A stretch of DNA of 64,000 nucleotides from Vibrio nereis NBRC 15637 (GCF_001591105.1 NZ_BCUD01000007.1:163763-227762); one strand, 5' to 3'; positions 25,952-35,393 are shown, counted from the stretch's first letter. The notes: generated by a model from the letters alone, not told the origin. Numbers and translations are program-made.

Positions 25952-26464
25952 TTATTCTGGCAGAACAACTTTGCCATCTTGTATAGGGAAGGTTTTCACT
26001 GCTGGTTTTTTAGCTAAACGTACCGTCGTAGGTACACCGCTAATTTCATATGTAACGTCGTAGCCAACCACTTGTGTCGTTGAGTTGTATTTGGTTTGGC
26101 ACTGCTTTTCTGTTGTGCTGATGGTGTTATTGTCCTGGATGTTACCTTGAATCTCTCGGCCTGCGAGTGCGCCTGCGATAGTACCTGCTGCAGTCGCGAT
26201 CACCTTCCCTGAACCACCACCAAATTGATTGCCCAATGCTGCACCAGCCGCTGCACCACCCACGGCACCTATAATGCGATTTTCATCACTTGGGGCGGTC
26301 TTTTTCGTGACAACAACATTGAGACACTCTTGATAGGGAGTTTTCACCGTTTTAGTCGCGGCTTCAATCATAGTGATGTTGGCCACTTTTGGGGTGTCGT
26401 CTTTACATGCTGATAAAGCTGTTGTCGCGACAACGGCCAGAACCAAGGCACGGGTTTTCATCAT
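25952..26464 (-). CDS. Glycine-zipper 2TM domain lipoprotein
   Basis: 170 aa. The signal peptide ends in lipobox ALSAC (Cys about 20). Residues about 65-105 are a glycine zipper (IIGAVGGAAAGAALGNQFGG and IATAAGTIAGALAGREIQG), the SlyB/Rick-17kDa type that inserts or oligomerises in membranes. A C-terminal domain with two more cysteines follows (Y-D-V-T-Y-E-I-S-G). Role in outer-membrane integrity is inferred from SlyB relatives. Confidence 0.85.
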   Translation of the reverse strand: MMKTRALVLAVVATTALSACKDDTPKVANITMIEAATKTVKTPYQECLNVVVTKKTAPSDENRIIGAVGGAAAGAALGNQFGGGSGKVIATAAGTIAGALAGREIQGNIQDNNTISTTEKQCQTKYNSTTQVVGYDVTYEISGVPTTVRLAKKPAVKTFPIQDGKVVLPE

Positions 26465-26579
26465 TTAATTCCTAAACTCATACTTTAATGGGTTTAGCAT
26501 AGGTGATTGGTTTCGGCCGTAAATCAGAGTACGTAAATGGTTTTGTCAGTATTACGTCATGTGTGTTGGTGAGTTGTCG

Positions 26580-26900
26580 TTACTGTTGACTCGCGTAATA
26601 CGCCGCAATGTCTTTTAAGTCTTGATCGTTAAGCTTGGACAGTTGCGCTTTCATCATGGCAGCAAGCGCACCACTACGATTGCCTTCTTGGTAAGCTTTC
26701 ATCGATTGATAAAGATACTGCGCGTTTTGGCCTGTTAGGTTGGGGTAGTTTGGCGAAACGGCTTCACCTGTTGGGCCGTGGCAAAATACACAGCTCGGCG
26801 ATTTTATTTTTCCTAGTTCTGCATCACCGAATTCATTCGCGTATGTTGTAGTGGCTATAAAACCCATAGTGATAGCTATGCAGGTAAGTAATGGCTTCAT
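26580..26900 (-). CDS. Class I c-type cytochrome (c553-like)
   Basis: 106-aa periplasmic monoheme cytochrome. The start is taken at the ATG at 26900, giving signal peptide MKPLLTCIAITMGFIATTTYA. The heme site is CVFCHG, and the sixth ligand is probably the Met in AAMMKAQLSKL. The final LSKLNDQDLKDIAAYYASQ helix is standard for this family (cytochrome c4/c553). It probably shuttles electrons to a terminal oxidase or an enzyme not in this window. Confidence 0.9.
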   Translation of the reverse strand: MKPLLTCIAITMGFIATTTYANEFGDAELGKIKSPSCVFCHGPTGEAVSPNYPNLTGQNAQYLYQSMKAYQEGNRSGALAAMMKAQLSKLNDQDLKDIAAYYASQQ

Positions 26901-26937
26901 ATTGGATCTCAAGTGACTGAAATTTAATAAACATTAA

Positions 26938-26958
26938 AGCCTCCCCTAGGGGGAAGCT
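26938..26958 (-). terminator. Terminator-like hairpin after the NUDIX gene
   Basis: Arms AGCCTCCCC and GGGGAAGCT with one mismatch and a tiny loop; the minus-strand tail is TTTAATGTTT. It lies about 100 bases after the NUDIX stop, before the cytochrome gene. Confidence 0.5.
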
Positions 26959-27057
26959 CAATGGTGTCAGATCAATACTTAGAACAAATAAAGCGGGATA
27001 TGAAGAATTAAGTGTTGCTATTGGATTTCAGGAATGGGTGAGGTGATGTTGAAGCAA

Positions 27058-27588
27058 CTATATGTATCCGCACAGCTTGGCTTTGCTTATACAGGCGATT
27101 GTTTTTGCATCTGTGATCTCGCCGTTGATGATCTTTTGCTCTAGCGCTTCTATAGAAATTCGAACAACTTCAATGACTTCATCGTCATCACATTCATAAC
27201 GGCATGTTTTGCACAGCCCTTTTGCCACGTACAGATACTGAATTTCGTCACAAAAACCAGCGAGTGGAGTCACCTGTCCGAGTGAAAAAAACTCTTGGGC
27301 GCTGAAGCCTGTCTCTTCTTCTAACTCACGCTTGGCGCATGCCTCTACGTCTTCAGAACTCTCTAGTGTTCCTGCTGGTAGTTCAAGTAGCCATTTGTTC
27401 AGAGAGGGGCGGAATTGGTTCACCATGACGATTTGACCATCTTCGCATACGGGCAAAATGACGGCAGCTCCTGGGTGAACAATGGTGGTGTGTGTAATTT
27501 CTTTTCCGTTGGGGAGTGTTATTGGTTCTTCAACCAAAGAGATACTTTTCCAAGTATGGATGGTTTTTTTTGAGGAAGACAGTGTCAT
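27058..27588 (-). CDS. NUDIX hydrolase, ADP-ribose diphosphatase-like
   Basis: 176 aa from the ATG at 27588. The NUDIX box is perfect: G-x5-E-x7-R-E-L-x-E-E-x-G-F, within ELPAGTLESSEDVEA and RELEEETGF. The V-N-Q-F-R-P-S-L-N-K-W-L-L-E-L-P-A-G context is that of ADP-ribose/sugar-nucleotide hydrolases (NudF-like). It cleaves a nucleoside diphosphate linked to another moiety using Mg2+. A cluster of cysteines at CKTCRYEC (about 135-142) is not a usual feature. Confidence 0.88.
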   Translation of the reverse strand: MTLSSSKKTIHTWKSISLVEEPITLPNGKEITHTTIVHPGAAVILPVCEDGQIVMVNQFRPSLNKWLLELPAGTLESSEDVEACAKRELEEETGFSAQEFFSLGQVTPLAGFCDEIQYLYVAKGLCKTCRYECDDDEVIEVVRISIEALEQKIINGEITDAKTIACISKAKLCGYI

Positions 27589-27805
27589 ATTTTTATTACT
27601 TATCAACTAACGCTGTCGCTACCTTAAACGCATATCAAAATGAAGAAAAGAATTAATAAAGAGACAGCCTGAGAAAAAAAGAGCCCATTAGGTGATTGGC
27701 GTCGCAATAATGCAAACAATGTTTTCACTCCGTTTCCCCAATAATGCCTCTGATATAAAGATTCGCTCATTATAAAAATTGCACTTGTAACAAAGTGATA
27801 ACAAA

Positions 27806-27821
27806 TGTATAAAATTATACA
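27806..27821. promoter_or_regulatory. Inverted repeat in the ravA promoter region
   Basis: TGTATAA-AA-TTATACA, seven-base arms, 37 bases before the ravA start. It could be an operator or an AT-rich promoter element. Confidence 0.4.
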
Positions 27822-27857
27822 TACACACCATTTCGTTGATTTCAGAGGAGCGCGATA

Positions 27858-29522
27858 ATGATAAATCCTACTCAGGTGTCTCATGCACACAAAGCATTGC
27901 TCTCTGAACGAATTAATAAGTTAGCAAGTGCCCTGTCAGATGGTGTTTATGAACGCGAAGACACCATCAAGTTGTGCTTGCTTGCTGCGTTAGCAGGTGA
28001 AAGTGTTTTTCTTCTCGGCCCTCCAGGCATTGCAAAAAGCTTAATTGCAAAACGCTTAATCCAAGCATTTGATAACTCTTCCTATTTTGAATATTTAATG
28101 ACTCGCTTTTCTACACCGGAAGAGGTGTTTGGCCCGCTAAGTATCCAAGAACTTAAAGACAATGGACGGTATTTACGTCTAACAGAGGGCTATCTTCCGA
28201 CTGCGCAAGTCGTCTTTCTAGACGAAATTTGGAAAGCTGGCCCTGCGATTCTGAACACGCTGCTGACGGTGGTGAATGAAAAGACCTTTAAAAATGGCAG
28301 TGATATAGAGCGTGTACCTATGCGCCTGCTGGTGTCTGCTTCCAACGAATTACCAGACGAAGACAGTGGATTGGAAGCGCTATACGATCGAATGCTTGTC
28401 CGTGTGTTTGTTAACCGAATTCAAAACAAACAGAACTTTAAATCCATGCTGACGGTTGGCACGCTGCAAGAAGCAAAAGTACCAGAAGGCTTAGCTATTA
28501 CTGACGCTGAATACCACCAGTGGCAGGCGGAACTAGAGCAATTAGAGCTTTCTGATGAAGTGTTCGAAAAACTGTTTGATTTAAAAAGCATGCTGGAAAA
28601 AGCAGCGTCAGAAAGTACAGGTGTCGATATTGCGAATACCGATATGTATGTGTCTGACCGTCGCTGGAAAAAGGCCGTTAAACTTCTTAAAGCCAGTGCG
28701 TACTTTAATGGTCGTGATTCTATCAACCCGCTTGATTTACTGTTACTGCAAGATTGCCTTTGGAACAGCCCAGAATCACGAGAAGTGGTACAAAACGTCA
28801 TCAGAGAATTTGCCCTCAAGCACGCGTTTGACCAGCAAGAAGTTGAACAACAGATCACGCTATGTCGTGAGGAGCTGAGCGATATTCAAGAAGAGTTGGA
28901 ATCACAGTTTGGCATTATGCTTTCTACCGAGTCTTCAACAGGATTATTGAAAAAACAGGTCAATAGCTACGATATCTCAAACGCGAAAAGCTACAAAGTG
29001 GGCAGCGCATATGACTTAGTTAAACTTGTGCTGCTGCAAAGTAACATGTCAGTTTCTGAGTCAGAAAAAGGCGATAGCCGCTGGGTGTATCTACCTAAGA
29101 ATGAACTTGAGCGTGTGATTAAAGAAGGTAGCGGGGATGTGTATGGGTATGTTAACCAGAACACCAACTTGTGCCGCCTCCGCTTCGATGTTGACGCTTC
29201 GAACCATCTAGTGATCAAAGATATCGCTAATCGTGCGGTGATGGTTGCTGTTGTGACTACCAAAGGACTTGACGATTCAACCTACCAAGAATGGTTAGGT
29301 AAGTCTGAAAAAGCCTTAGACCAGCTTAACCAGGCTGAACACCATCTGCGTAAAGTCCGTTCTCATTTCCATGGTGCCTTGCCACATAACTTTGTTGACC
29401 CTGAGTTACCAAGATCGATGGAAGCGAGTCTGCAAAATATCCAACAGGTTTTAGAGTCGACGCAAACGGAATGTGAGCGTACGGTTTTCCGTTTTAAAAA
29501 CCTGAATCAGTTCTTCTCATAA
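27858..29522 (+). CDS. ravA: MoxR-family AAA+ ATPase RavA
   Basis: 554 aa; E. coli RavA is about 500. Residues about 20-300 are the AAA+ module: Walker [10 protein letters not shown], Walker [12 protein letters not shown], sensor 1 in [11 protein letters not shown] triple-helical region and the LARA-like C-terminal part follow. In E. coli RavA works with ViaA and contacts the lysine decarboxylase LdcI. The pair affects respiratory enzymes such as fumarate reductase and Nuo, and aminoglycoside sensitivity. AGGAG is 7 bases before the ATG. viaA follows after 10 bases, so the two form an operon. Confidence 0.93.
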   Translation: MINPTQVSHAHKALLSERINKLASALSDGVYEREDTIKLCLLAALAGESVFLLGPPGIAKSLIAKRLIQAFDNSSYFEYLMTRFSTPEEVFGPLSIQELKDNGRYLRLTEGYLPTAQVVFLDEIWKAGPAILNTLLTVVNEKTFKNGSDIERVPMRLLVSASNELPDEDSGLEALYDRMLVRVFVNRIQNKQNFKSMLTVGTLQEAKVPEGLAITDAEYHQWQAELEQLELSDEVFEKLFDLKSMLEKAASESTGVDIANTDMYVSDRRWKKAVKLLKASAYFNGRDSINPLDLLLLQDCLWNSPESREVVQNVIREFALKHAFDQQEVEQQITLCREELSDIQEELESQFGIMLSTESSTGLLKKQVNSYDISNAKSYKVGSAYDLVKLVLLQSNMSVSESEKGDSRWVYLPKNELERVIKEGSGDVYGYVNQNTNLCRLRFDVDASNHLVIKDIANRAVMVAVVTTKGLDDSTYQEWLGKSEKALDQLNQAEHHLRKVRSHFHGALPHNFVDPELPRSMEASLQNIQQVLESTQTECERTVFRFKNLNQFFS

Positions 29523-29532
29523 GGAGCGGCCA

Positions 29533-30978
29533 ATGTTAGGAGCAGACGGATTAAACCTAGCCTTAATGGTTGCAGACTCCGGTATCATTGATTCGGCGGT
29601 CAATGATCTGTTGGCTCGCTCACAGGTCATGGCAATGGCTGAAAACAGAGGGGTAAAATCCTCTGTGAAGAGTCATTTGCTTAAATGGCGTGGTAGCGTT
29701 AAGAAACGCATAACTAAAGTCTGCGAAACAGAACGATTCCAGCAAGAACTGGCGTTGTACCAAGAAGTGATCCATTGGGATGAAGAACGTTTTTTTGACG
29801 AGATCCCATCAATCATTAAACAGCTAGAGTGGCATTCTGCTTTTTATCTACAAGCACGTCGTTTACTTGAAAAGAACAAAGGGTTTCATAACCCAATGTT
29901 CCCACATTACTTTTGCGATCAGTGGTATCAGAGTTTATCGGATGCGATCAAACAGGCGCAATTAACAGAGCTTGAAGCGAACAAAGAAAAAGTACTCAAA
30001 GACCTTTACCAGCGCATGGAAACCATGAAGAACATGGACAAAGTGACAGAAGAGGGGGATGAGGGCAGTGTTGGGCGTTTGTGGGATATGGCCTCTGCAA
30101 AGCTGAGCAAGTCTGATTTAACGGTCATGAAGCGCCATGCTGAGTTCTTAAAAAAGAACAAAGGGCTGCAAGAGATCGCTGAGAAGCTGGGACGTATGGC
30201 GGGGCAGGTCAATGACCCTGAGTTAAACCGAGCACCGGCGGAAGAGCTTCAAATGATCGAAGAAAAATCGGATAGAGCAACGGATGATATTGTTGGGATT
30301 CACGAAAGTGACGACCTCAACAAATTATTGCCGAATGAAACTATGTTCCTTGCGTATCCTGAGCTTGAGGTGGTGTTCTATAAGCACTTGGTTGACAAGC
30401 GTTTAATGAACTACAAGATGCAAGGAAAGTCACGCACGCTACGCAAAGTTAGAGCGCAACGTCCAGACAATAAATCGGTCGATGTTGAACAAGGGCCGTT
30501 CATTGTTTGTGTGGATGCGTCCGGTTCTATGAGTGGATTCCCTGAGCAATGTGCTAAAGCTATGGCCTACGCGCTTATGCAAATCGCATTAGCTGAAGAT
30601 CGCGATTGCTATGTGATTTTATTCTCGACCGAGCAGATCACCTATGAATTGACCAAACAAGACGGTTTACGTGAAGCGAGTGACTTTCTTACTTATAGCT
30701 TCCATGGTGGTACGGACTTAGAACCCGTTTTGATGAAGTCTATCGATCTGATGTCAGGTGACAAGTATAAAAATGCCGATATGGTGGTGATCTCCGACTT
30801 TATTGCACCGAAACAGTCAGACGAAATGGCAGCGCGTGTCGAGCAGTTAAAAGCGCGTAAGAACCGTTTTCATGCCATTAGCTTATCCAAATATGGCAAC
30901 CCTGAACTCATGATAATGTTTGACCATTGTTGGTCATATCACCCAAATTTGGTTGGCCGCATTATGAAGAAGTGGTGA
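29533..30978 (+). CDS. viaA: VWA domain protein ViaA, RavA partner
   Basis: 481 aa, the E. coli ViaA length. The N-terminal two thirds are helical and charged. The C-terminal VWA domain (about 315-480) has an intact metal-ion-dependent adhesion site: DASGSMSG, the Thr of the HGGTDLEP segment and the Asp of VVISDFIAP. ViaA stimulates the RavA ATPase and binds respiratory complexes and phospholipid. GGAG precedes the ATG. The operon ends at the terminator at 30996. Confidence 0.94.
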   Translation: MLGADGLNLALMVADSGIIDSAVNDLLARSQVMAMAENRGVKSSVKSHLLKWRGSVKKRITKVCETERFQQELALYQEVIHWDEERFFDEIPSIIKQLEWHSAFYLQARRLLEKNKGFHNPMFPHYFCDQWYQSLSDAIKQAQLTELEANKEKVLKDLYQRMETMKNMDKVTEEGDEGSVGRLWDMASAKLSKSDLTVMKRHAEFLKKNKGLQEIAEKLGRMAGQVNDPELNRAPAEELQMIEEKSDRATDDIVGIHESDDLNKLLPNETMFLAYPELEVVFYKHLVDKRLMNYKMQGKSRTLRKVRAQRPDNKSVDVEQGPFIVCVDASGSMSGFPEQCAKAMAYALMQIALAEDRDCYVILFSTEQITYELTKQDGLREASDFLTYSFHGGTDLEPVLMKSIDLMSGDKYKNADMVVISDFIAPKQSDEMAARVEQLKARKNRFHAISLSKYGNPELMIMFDHCWSYHPNLVGRIMKKW

Positions 30979-30995
30979 TCAAACGTCATTAACGC

Positions 30996-31020
30996 AAAAG
31001 GAGCTCATTGAGCTCCTTTT
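30996..31020. terminator. Bidirectional terminator between viaA and the DUF4382 gene
   Basis: Arms AAAAGGAGCT and AGCTCCTTTT with a 5-base loop, so each strand ends in TTTT. It serves both convergent transcripts. Confidence 0.92.
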
Positions 31021-31039
31021 CTTGTTCACGCCATTGGGA

Positions 31040-32116
31040 TTATAGCGGAGTGTCTAGATCGGCTGATGGGTTGATATCTGCTGAAGTTTGTGTGCCAGCG
31101 ACGACGCTTAAATCACTGACAGATTTAAAGACAGTGAACGTCTCGCCTTCAACAAGGCCCGCTTCAGAATCATCGTTTGCAGTACAGGTGTAGCCAACAG
31201 AATATGTACCTGGTTCAACGAATCCGAATTCATAGTTGTAAGTATCACCTTCTTCGCCAGTCGTTACATTCACATTCGCTGCTGCGATTGGCGTTTGGGT
31301 ATCAGGAAGAGTCGCAAATGGGCCCATTGCATCTTGCGCTATATTTCCTTGATACAAGTAAACCGCGTGCGCAAAACCGTTTGCAGAGTCTGCTGAATTT
31401 AGCTCACAGTTTTGATAAGTCTCAAGTGCAACGTTGCCTTTGATATCGCCAGTGGTGACTGTGTTAATCAAAGAAACTGACGTACGTTGAAGCGTATAGC
31501 TGTTTTCACCAGTCACTTCTTTTAAGCCACGACGCAGATCAAATTCAACCACGTAATTGTTATTGTCGGCATTTACGGTAAAGGTATCGTTAAAGTAGAG
31601 CACACCAGCATTAGGCTCAGCTCCCACTCCTTGTGGGCATTTGCCTTCGCCCTTCACCGTTAATGGCATCTGGTTACCGTTTTCGGTGCCGACAACATAA
31701 GACGGGTAGGTTGGATGAGTACCATCATTGGAGAATACACATAGCTTGTAGCTGCCCGTTGGAATCTCTTGGTCCTTCACTAATTCAATCGCATTGCTGC
31801 CTTGATAGTTAAGTAGATCGACACTCAGCGGTAGAGGATCTGCGTCGTCGGCTAGTTCGGTACCGCTTTCATCAACAAGTTTACCTTCCTCATTCGTCTT
31901 GTTGATTTCGAAAACGAGAGGCTTGCCTTCACCGACTGGAAGGAAAGCAACTTTACTGTAGTTAACCACAACTTCAGAAACGTCGTCGATTGGAGCGTCA
32001 GAGACAGACAGTGTCACAGGGGTTGTTGAACTAGAGGTGGCATCACTGTCTGAGCCACAACCAACTAGCGTTAAAGCCACTGCTGCGCCAACTAAGCTGA
32101 ATTTAAGAGTATCCAT
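31040..32116 (-). CDS. DUF4382 lipoprotein
   Basis: 358-aa exported lipoprotein: signal peptide with lipobox LTLVGC (Cys 20), then a Ser/Thr/Asp-rich linker. Residues about 33-220 form a DUF4382 domain starting V-T-L-S-V-S-D-A-P-I-D-D, a beta-sandwich module common in marine bacteria. A second, carboxypeptidase-regulatory-like region follows (about 225-340), with the last cysteine pair in SVGYTCTAND. Very acidic overall. Function unknown. AAGG is 9 bases before the ATG. Confidence 0.85.
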   Translation of the reverse strand: MDTLKFSLVGAAVALTLVGCGSDSDATSSSTTPVTLSVSDAPIDDVSEVVVNYSKVAFLPVGEGKPLVFEINKTNEEGKLVDESGTELADDADPLPLSVDLLNYQGSNAIELVKDQEIPTGSYKLCVFSNDGTHPTYPSYVVGTENGNQMPLTVKGEGKCPQGVGAEPNAGVLYFNDTFTVNADNNNYVVEFDLRRGLKEVTGENSYTLQRTSVSLINTVTTGDIKGNVALETYQNCELNSADSANGFAHAVYLYQGNIAQDAMGPFATLPDTQTPIAAANVNVTTGEEGDTYNYEFGFVEPGTYSVGYTCTANDDSEAGLVEGETFTVFKSVSDLSVVAGTQTSADINPSADLDTPL

Positions 32117-32292
32117 TGCATATTACCTTTTTCTATTTTCGCGCTGTGTTTGCGAAGAACTGTAGGTCAACTGAATCAGAAAAATATGATAGTTATGTCA
32201 ATAATTGATAATGACCTAGCTGATCTTGGCTTAAGATCTCATTTAAAGATAGGTAGCGAAGAAAGGTTCAGCAATAGGAGATGAAGTGAGTT

Positions 32293-32320
32293 TCCCATAC
32301 ACCGAGTACGGTGCATGGGA
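32293..32320 (-). terminator. Hairpin after the EmrD-like gene
   Basis: Arms TCCCATACACCG and CGGTGCATGGGA with one mismatch and an AGTA loop, 24 bases after the stop. No T-run follows on the minus strand. Confidence 0.5.
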
Positions 32321-32343
32321 GGGCATGTGAAACCTGTGCACGC

Positions 32344-33549
32344 TTAGATTGCTAAAGGTAGCTCCTGTGAAGGGTCTTGCTTTCGGTAAACACGGATTAA
32401 TCCGATAAGTGCTAACACCGACATTAACAACATTAAGGCGCCCAGTGGCATTTGGTCGGTGGTTGGGATAATTGATGCAACAAGCGTAGCAAGGCCTGCA
32501 CCGAGGTTTTGCATACCACCTAACACCGCGCCACCAGTACCTGCGTGGTAGGGCAAAGGGGCAAGTGCACCTGTTGTCGCGGCTGGGAATAAAATGCCAG
32601 AACCAAGGAAATAAATCGTCGCACCACCAATAAGGGTCAGTGCCGTAGTGTGCCCGAATAGCCCAGGAATAAGCACAATAAGTGATCCCAGCATGATTGC
32701 TACAAGGCCGACAAATAGAGCGCTTTTCTCATTACGTTTAGCCGCAATCAAACTTGAAAGTGCAGCTCCAATTAAGTAACCCGGGATCGGCAATACAAAT
32801 AACAAACTCACCGTTGTTGCTGGAAGCTGCAGTACGCCTCCCAGTAACACCCCCGCTGCTGCTTCAAAAATAGCCACGCCAGCAAAGGTTGCCACTAAGC
32901 AAATCAGGTAACCTTGGAACTTACGGCCAGACAATACAAATCGGTAGCTATCGCTGACTCTTTCATTGCGACGACTCTCTTTTGGTAACGTTTCCTTGAA
33001 ACTGGTCATCATAGTGATCACAACAGCAATAGCGAACAACGCCAAAAACATGTAGCTCGAGCGCCAGCCGAAGGCTTCAGTTAAGTAGCCGCCCAGCACA
33101 GGAGCAAGTAAAGGAGAGAAAATCACACACATGCTGATCAGGCTATTCACCTTGTGTAGTTCTGCGCCTGAAAAAACATCGCGCGTCAGAGTACGCGACA
33201 TGGCGCCACCACAACCTATGCCAAGCCCCTGAATAAAGCTACCTGCTAGAAACCACTCATACTGATCGGCAAATAAGGCCAAAATTGTTCCTGCAATATA
33301 AATAAACAGGCCAAAGACAATAATTGGCTTACGACCTAAACGGTCCGATAAGGGCCCATATACAAATTGTGACAGGCCATAAGGGATTAAGTAGCAAGCC
33401 ATTACTGCTTGTAGCGCTGCGGGCGTTACAAGAAATTCACTTGCCATATGGCCCATTGAAGGGACGTACATAGTTTGTGTCATTTGACCAACAGCGGTCA
33501 AAATAGCGATTAAAAAGGTTAATTTAATAACTTGAGAAGAAGCGGACAT
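32344..33549 (-). CDS. Bcr/CflA-EmrD family multidrug efflux MFS transporter
   Basis: 401 aa, 12 predicted membrane segments. The start is the ATG at 33549; a TTG six bases earlier is also in frame. Motif A of drug:H+ antiporters is visible as YGPLSDRLGRKP (about 62-73). The first helix AVGQMTQTMYVPSM and the RTLTRDVFSG loop are close to E. coli EmrD. It probably exports amphipathic toxic compounds using the proton gradient. No dedicated regulator is next to it. Confidence 0.85.
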   Translation of the reverse strand: MSASSQVIKLTFLIAILTAVGQMTQTMYVPSMGHMASEFLVTPAALQAVMACYLIPYGLSQFVYGPLSDRLGRKPIIVFGLFIYIAGTILALFADQYEWFLAGSFIQGLGIGCGGAMSRTLTRDVFSGAELHKVNSLISMCVIFSPLLAPVLGGYLTEAFGWRSSYMFLALFAIAVVITMMTSFKETLPKESRRNERVSDSYRFVLSGRKFQGYLICLVATFAGVAIFEAAAGVLLGGVLQLPATTVSLLFVLPIPGYLIGAALSSLIAAKRNEKSALFVGLVAIMLGSLIVLIPGLFGHTTALTLIGGATIYFLGSGILFPAATTGALAPLPYHAGTGGAVLGGMQNLGAGLATLVASIIPTTDQMPLGALMLLMSVLALIGLIRVYRKQDPSQELPLAI

Positions 33550-33760
33550 TTCCAACTACACCTAAATCCAAAGCGCAAGAAACTATAGCTTTGCCGTAAC
33601 AAAGCTAATAAATAAACATAAAGGGGAGACTTCTAGATCCGAGATATTAGAGTGTGTTGAAGAGACTCGCAATCTTAAAATGTGATCTTGAGCAAGATAA
33701 AAATCTATCATTTGGATTAGAAAAACTAATCCAAAATTTAATGCATAAGACGTGGGGTTT

Positions 33761-34069
33761 TTATGCGAGAGGCAATTTACTAAGGCACTTACGGCATAAG
33801 CAACTTTCTGCATTTTCTAGAAGAGAAGTATCGCGTTGCTCTAGTGAGAAGCACCAGCAGGTTTCTTTGCCTAAACTGATGTCACACATGGTGTTTGAGT
33901 TACAAGAGGGGCATTGGTGGGTAGCCTGTGAACCTGAAAGCACGTCCATTATTTGTTCTCGTTGCTCTTCATTCATAAGACGCCAACTGGTAATTTCTTC
34001 CATGGTTCGATGGCAGCCGCTGCATAAACCGCCGCTGTTTTTGCATGCTGCGACACAAGGAGTTTTCAC
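33761..34069 (-). CDS. DUF1289 / cysteine-rich CWC protein
   Basis: 102 aa with 13 cysteines. Residues 1-45 are a DUF1289 module (C-V-x-x-C-x-x-S-G-G-L-C-x-G-C-x-R-T-x-x-E-I). Residues about 50-100 are a CWC-type cysteine-rich module (C-P-S-C, C-W-C, C-L-C-R-K-C). Such spacing suggests metal binding, Zn or Fe-S, in the cytoplasm. Divergent from the small membrane protein at 34225, with a Fur-like box between them. Function unknown. Confidence 0.8.
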   Translation of the reverse strand: MKTPCVAACKNSGGLCSGCHRTMEEITSWRLMNEEQREQIMDVLSGSQATHQCPSCNSNTMCDISLGKETCWCFSLEQRDTSLLENAESCLCRKCLSKLPLA

Positions 34070-34161
34070 AATACAATTATCCTATTCTTTTCAATGATGG
34101 CGACTATAGTACGAATAGAGATAAATCACTACGTTCGGCTTGTGATAAACACAACTTGCAA

Positions 34162-34180
34162 GTGATAATAGTTATCACTA
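34162..34180. promoter_or_regulatory. Candidate Fur box
   Basis: The core TGATAATAGTTATCA matches 13 of 15 bases of the TGATAAT-G-ATTATCA Fur core and lies in a perfect palindrome GTGATAA-TAG-TTATCAC. A second imperfect repeat (ATCAT/ATGAT) follows to 34197. It lies between the divergent genes starting at 34069 and 34225. Confidence 0.6.
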
Positions 34181-34224
34181 TCATGCATGTAGATGATAAT
34201 TAATCTCAAATGATATAGTGTTTG

Positions 34225-34491
34225 ATGATACCTTTACTTGCTGCTGCTCTCTTTTTAGTTGGACTAGGAAAAAAAGTACATTTATCTGGTACAGAAATAG
34301 TGTGCTGGCTGTGTTATCTCCTCGGTGCCGAATTCTTTATCGAAGAAAGTGCAATTCATATGTTAATTGCACTCTTTCTGTTTGCTCCAATTATGGCGAG
34401 AGTCAAGAACCCTCCTTATGCCAAACCCATATTCCGGTCTGTTGCGCTTTTTCCTCTCGCGGTACATTTCTATTTAAATTTAGGTGGTTGA
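34225..34491 (+). CDS. Small inner-membrane protein, unknown
   Basis: 88 aa from the ATG at 34225, with about three hydrophobic segments (residues 1-15, 25-42, 44-60) and a final one near 70-85. No family recognised. It overlaps the 3' end of the convergent EamA gene by 22 bases. No good Shine-Dalgarno is visible, so expression may be low or leaderless-like. A Fur-like box 45 bases upstream suggests iron control. Confidence 0.6.
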   Translation: MIPLLAAALFLVGLGKKVHLSGTEIVCWLCYLLGAEFFIEESAIHMLIALFLFAPIMARVKNPPYAKPIFRSVALFPLAVHFYLNLGG

Positions 34492-35393
34492 TATAACAAA
34501 GAAGTATCTTGTTTCATAAAGATATTGCTCGCAATCAAGCTACCTATGCAAACCAAGAACAGTGCCGCCCAGCCAAGTAAACTTGGCTCTTCACCAAATA
34601 CCGGTATTGCTAACAGTGTGGCTATGGCAGGAGTGGCTGCACCAAATGCGGCCGTTCTTTCAGCGCCAAGTACAGAGATGGCTTTCAAGTAAGTGAAAGA
34701 GGCGATTAACCCGGCACCAATACCTTGCAAAGTAATATGGCCAATCAGCTCTTGCCATGGCCATTGAGAGATAGGTGTCGAAGCTAAATAGCTTGGCAAG
34801 ATACCTTTTGCTATCAAGGCTAAGAGAAAAGCGCTCGAGATTAACGAGATAAAACCTGCCGCGACCATCGGGCTTAAGTTTGAAACTCGAGCGCAGATGG
34901 TAAAAGTTGCCCACATGATACTGCCAACCAAGAACAGCAAGTGACCTTGTAATAAGCCTTGATCTAGATGACTCAAACTTTGATAGAGGAAAGCAAAAAT
35001 CCCGCTAACAACAAGTGATAAACCAGCAATACGGTGATGACTGAGCGGTTGCTTAAACATGATAACTGCAATTGCTGATACAAACAGTGGCAGTGTACCG
35101 GGGATCAGGGCACTACCATCCGAGACAGGGGCGTACTGCATGCCTGTACCTGCGATCAATAAGTAGGGCAGTCCACTTCCAATAAACATGCCGGTAAGGT
35201 AGCGCTTTGGTACGGCGCTGATTTTGTTAAACGATTTGATTACTAAAGGCAGTAAGACCAAACACGGGATAAGAAAGCGGGTGATGGCAATATCTGCTGG
35301 CGTTAAGTCTGAATGTGCGCCACTTCTGAGTGAAAGGAAAAAGCCGGACCAAAGTAGTAGAGTGGCAAACATTGCCAAGTAGCCTGAAATCAT
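34470..35393 (-). CDS. EamA family (DMT) transporter
   Basis: 307 aa, ten hydrophobic segments in two EamA repeats (about 5-135 and 150-285). P-x-x-I-A-x-x-R-F near residue 40 and the second-repeat G-A-E-R-T-A-A-F-G-A-x-x-P motif are typical. It is probably a metabolite or amino-acid exporter in the inner membrane. Divergent from the Lrp-type regulator at 35531 (137 bases between starts), a classic arrangement for Lrp-controlled exporters. Confidence 0.88.
   Translation of the reverse strand: MISGYLAMFATLLLWSGFFLSLRSGAHSDLTPADIAITRFLIPCLVLLPLVIKSFNKISAVPKRYLTGMFIGSGLPYLLIAGTGMQYAPVSDGSALIPGTLPLFVSAIAVIMFKQPLSHHRIAGLSLVVSGIFAFLYQSLSHLDQGLLQGHLLFLVGSIMWATFTICARVSNLSPMVAAGFISLISSAFLLALIAKGILPSYLASTPISQWPWQELIGHITLQGIGAGLIASFTYLKAISVLGAERTAAFGAATPAIATLLAIPVFGEEPSLLGWAALFLVCIGSLIASNIFMKQDTSLLYQPPKFK

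Noticed and set aside
27624..27890. 88-codon minus-strand ORF overlapping the ravA start
   Set aside because: It would overlap the ravA promoter and first codons, has no Shine-Dalgarno and no familiar sequence. Not strong enough to call.
28421..28858. 145-codon minus-strand ORF inside ravA
   Set aside because: Antisense to a well-supported AAA+ gene; serine- and cysteine-rich composition typical of a reverse-frame shadow.
34218..34496. Alternative-frame ORF overlapping the small membrane protein at 34225
   Set aside because: Cysteine-rich shadow frame; the frame starting at 34225 gives coherent membrane segments and a proper ATG.
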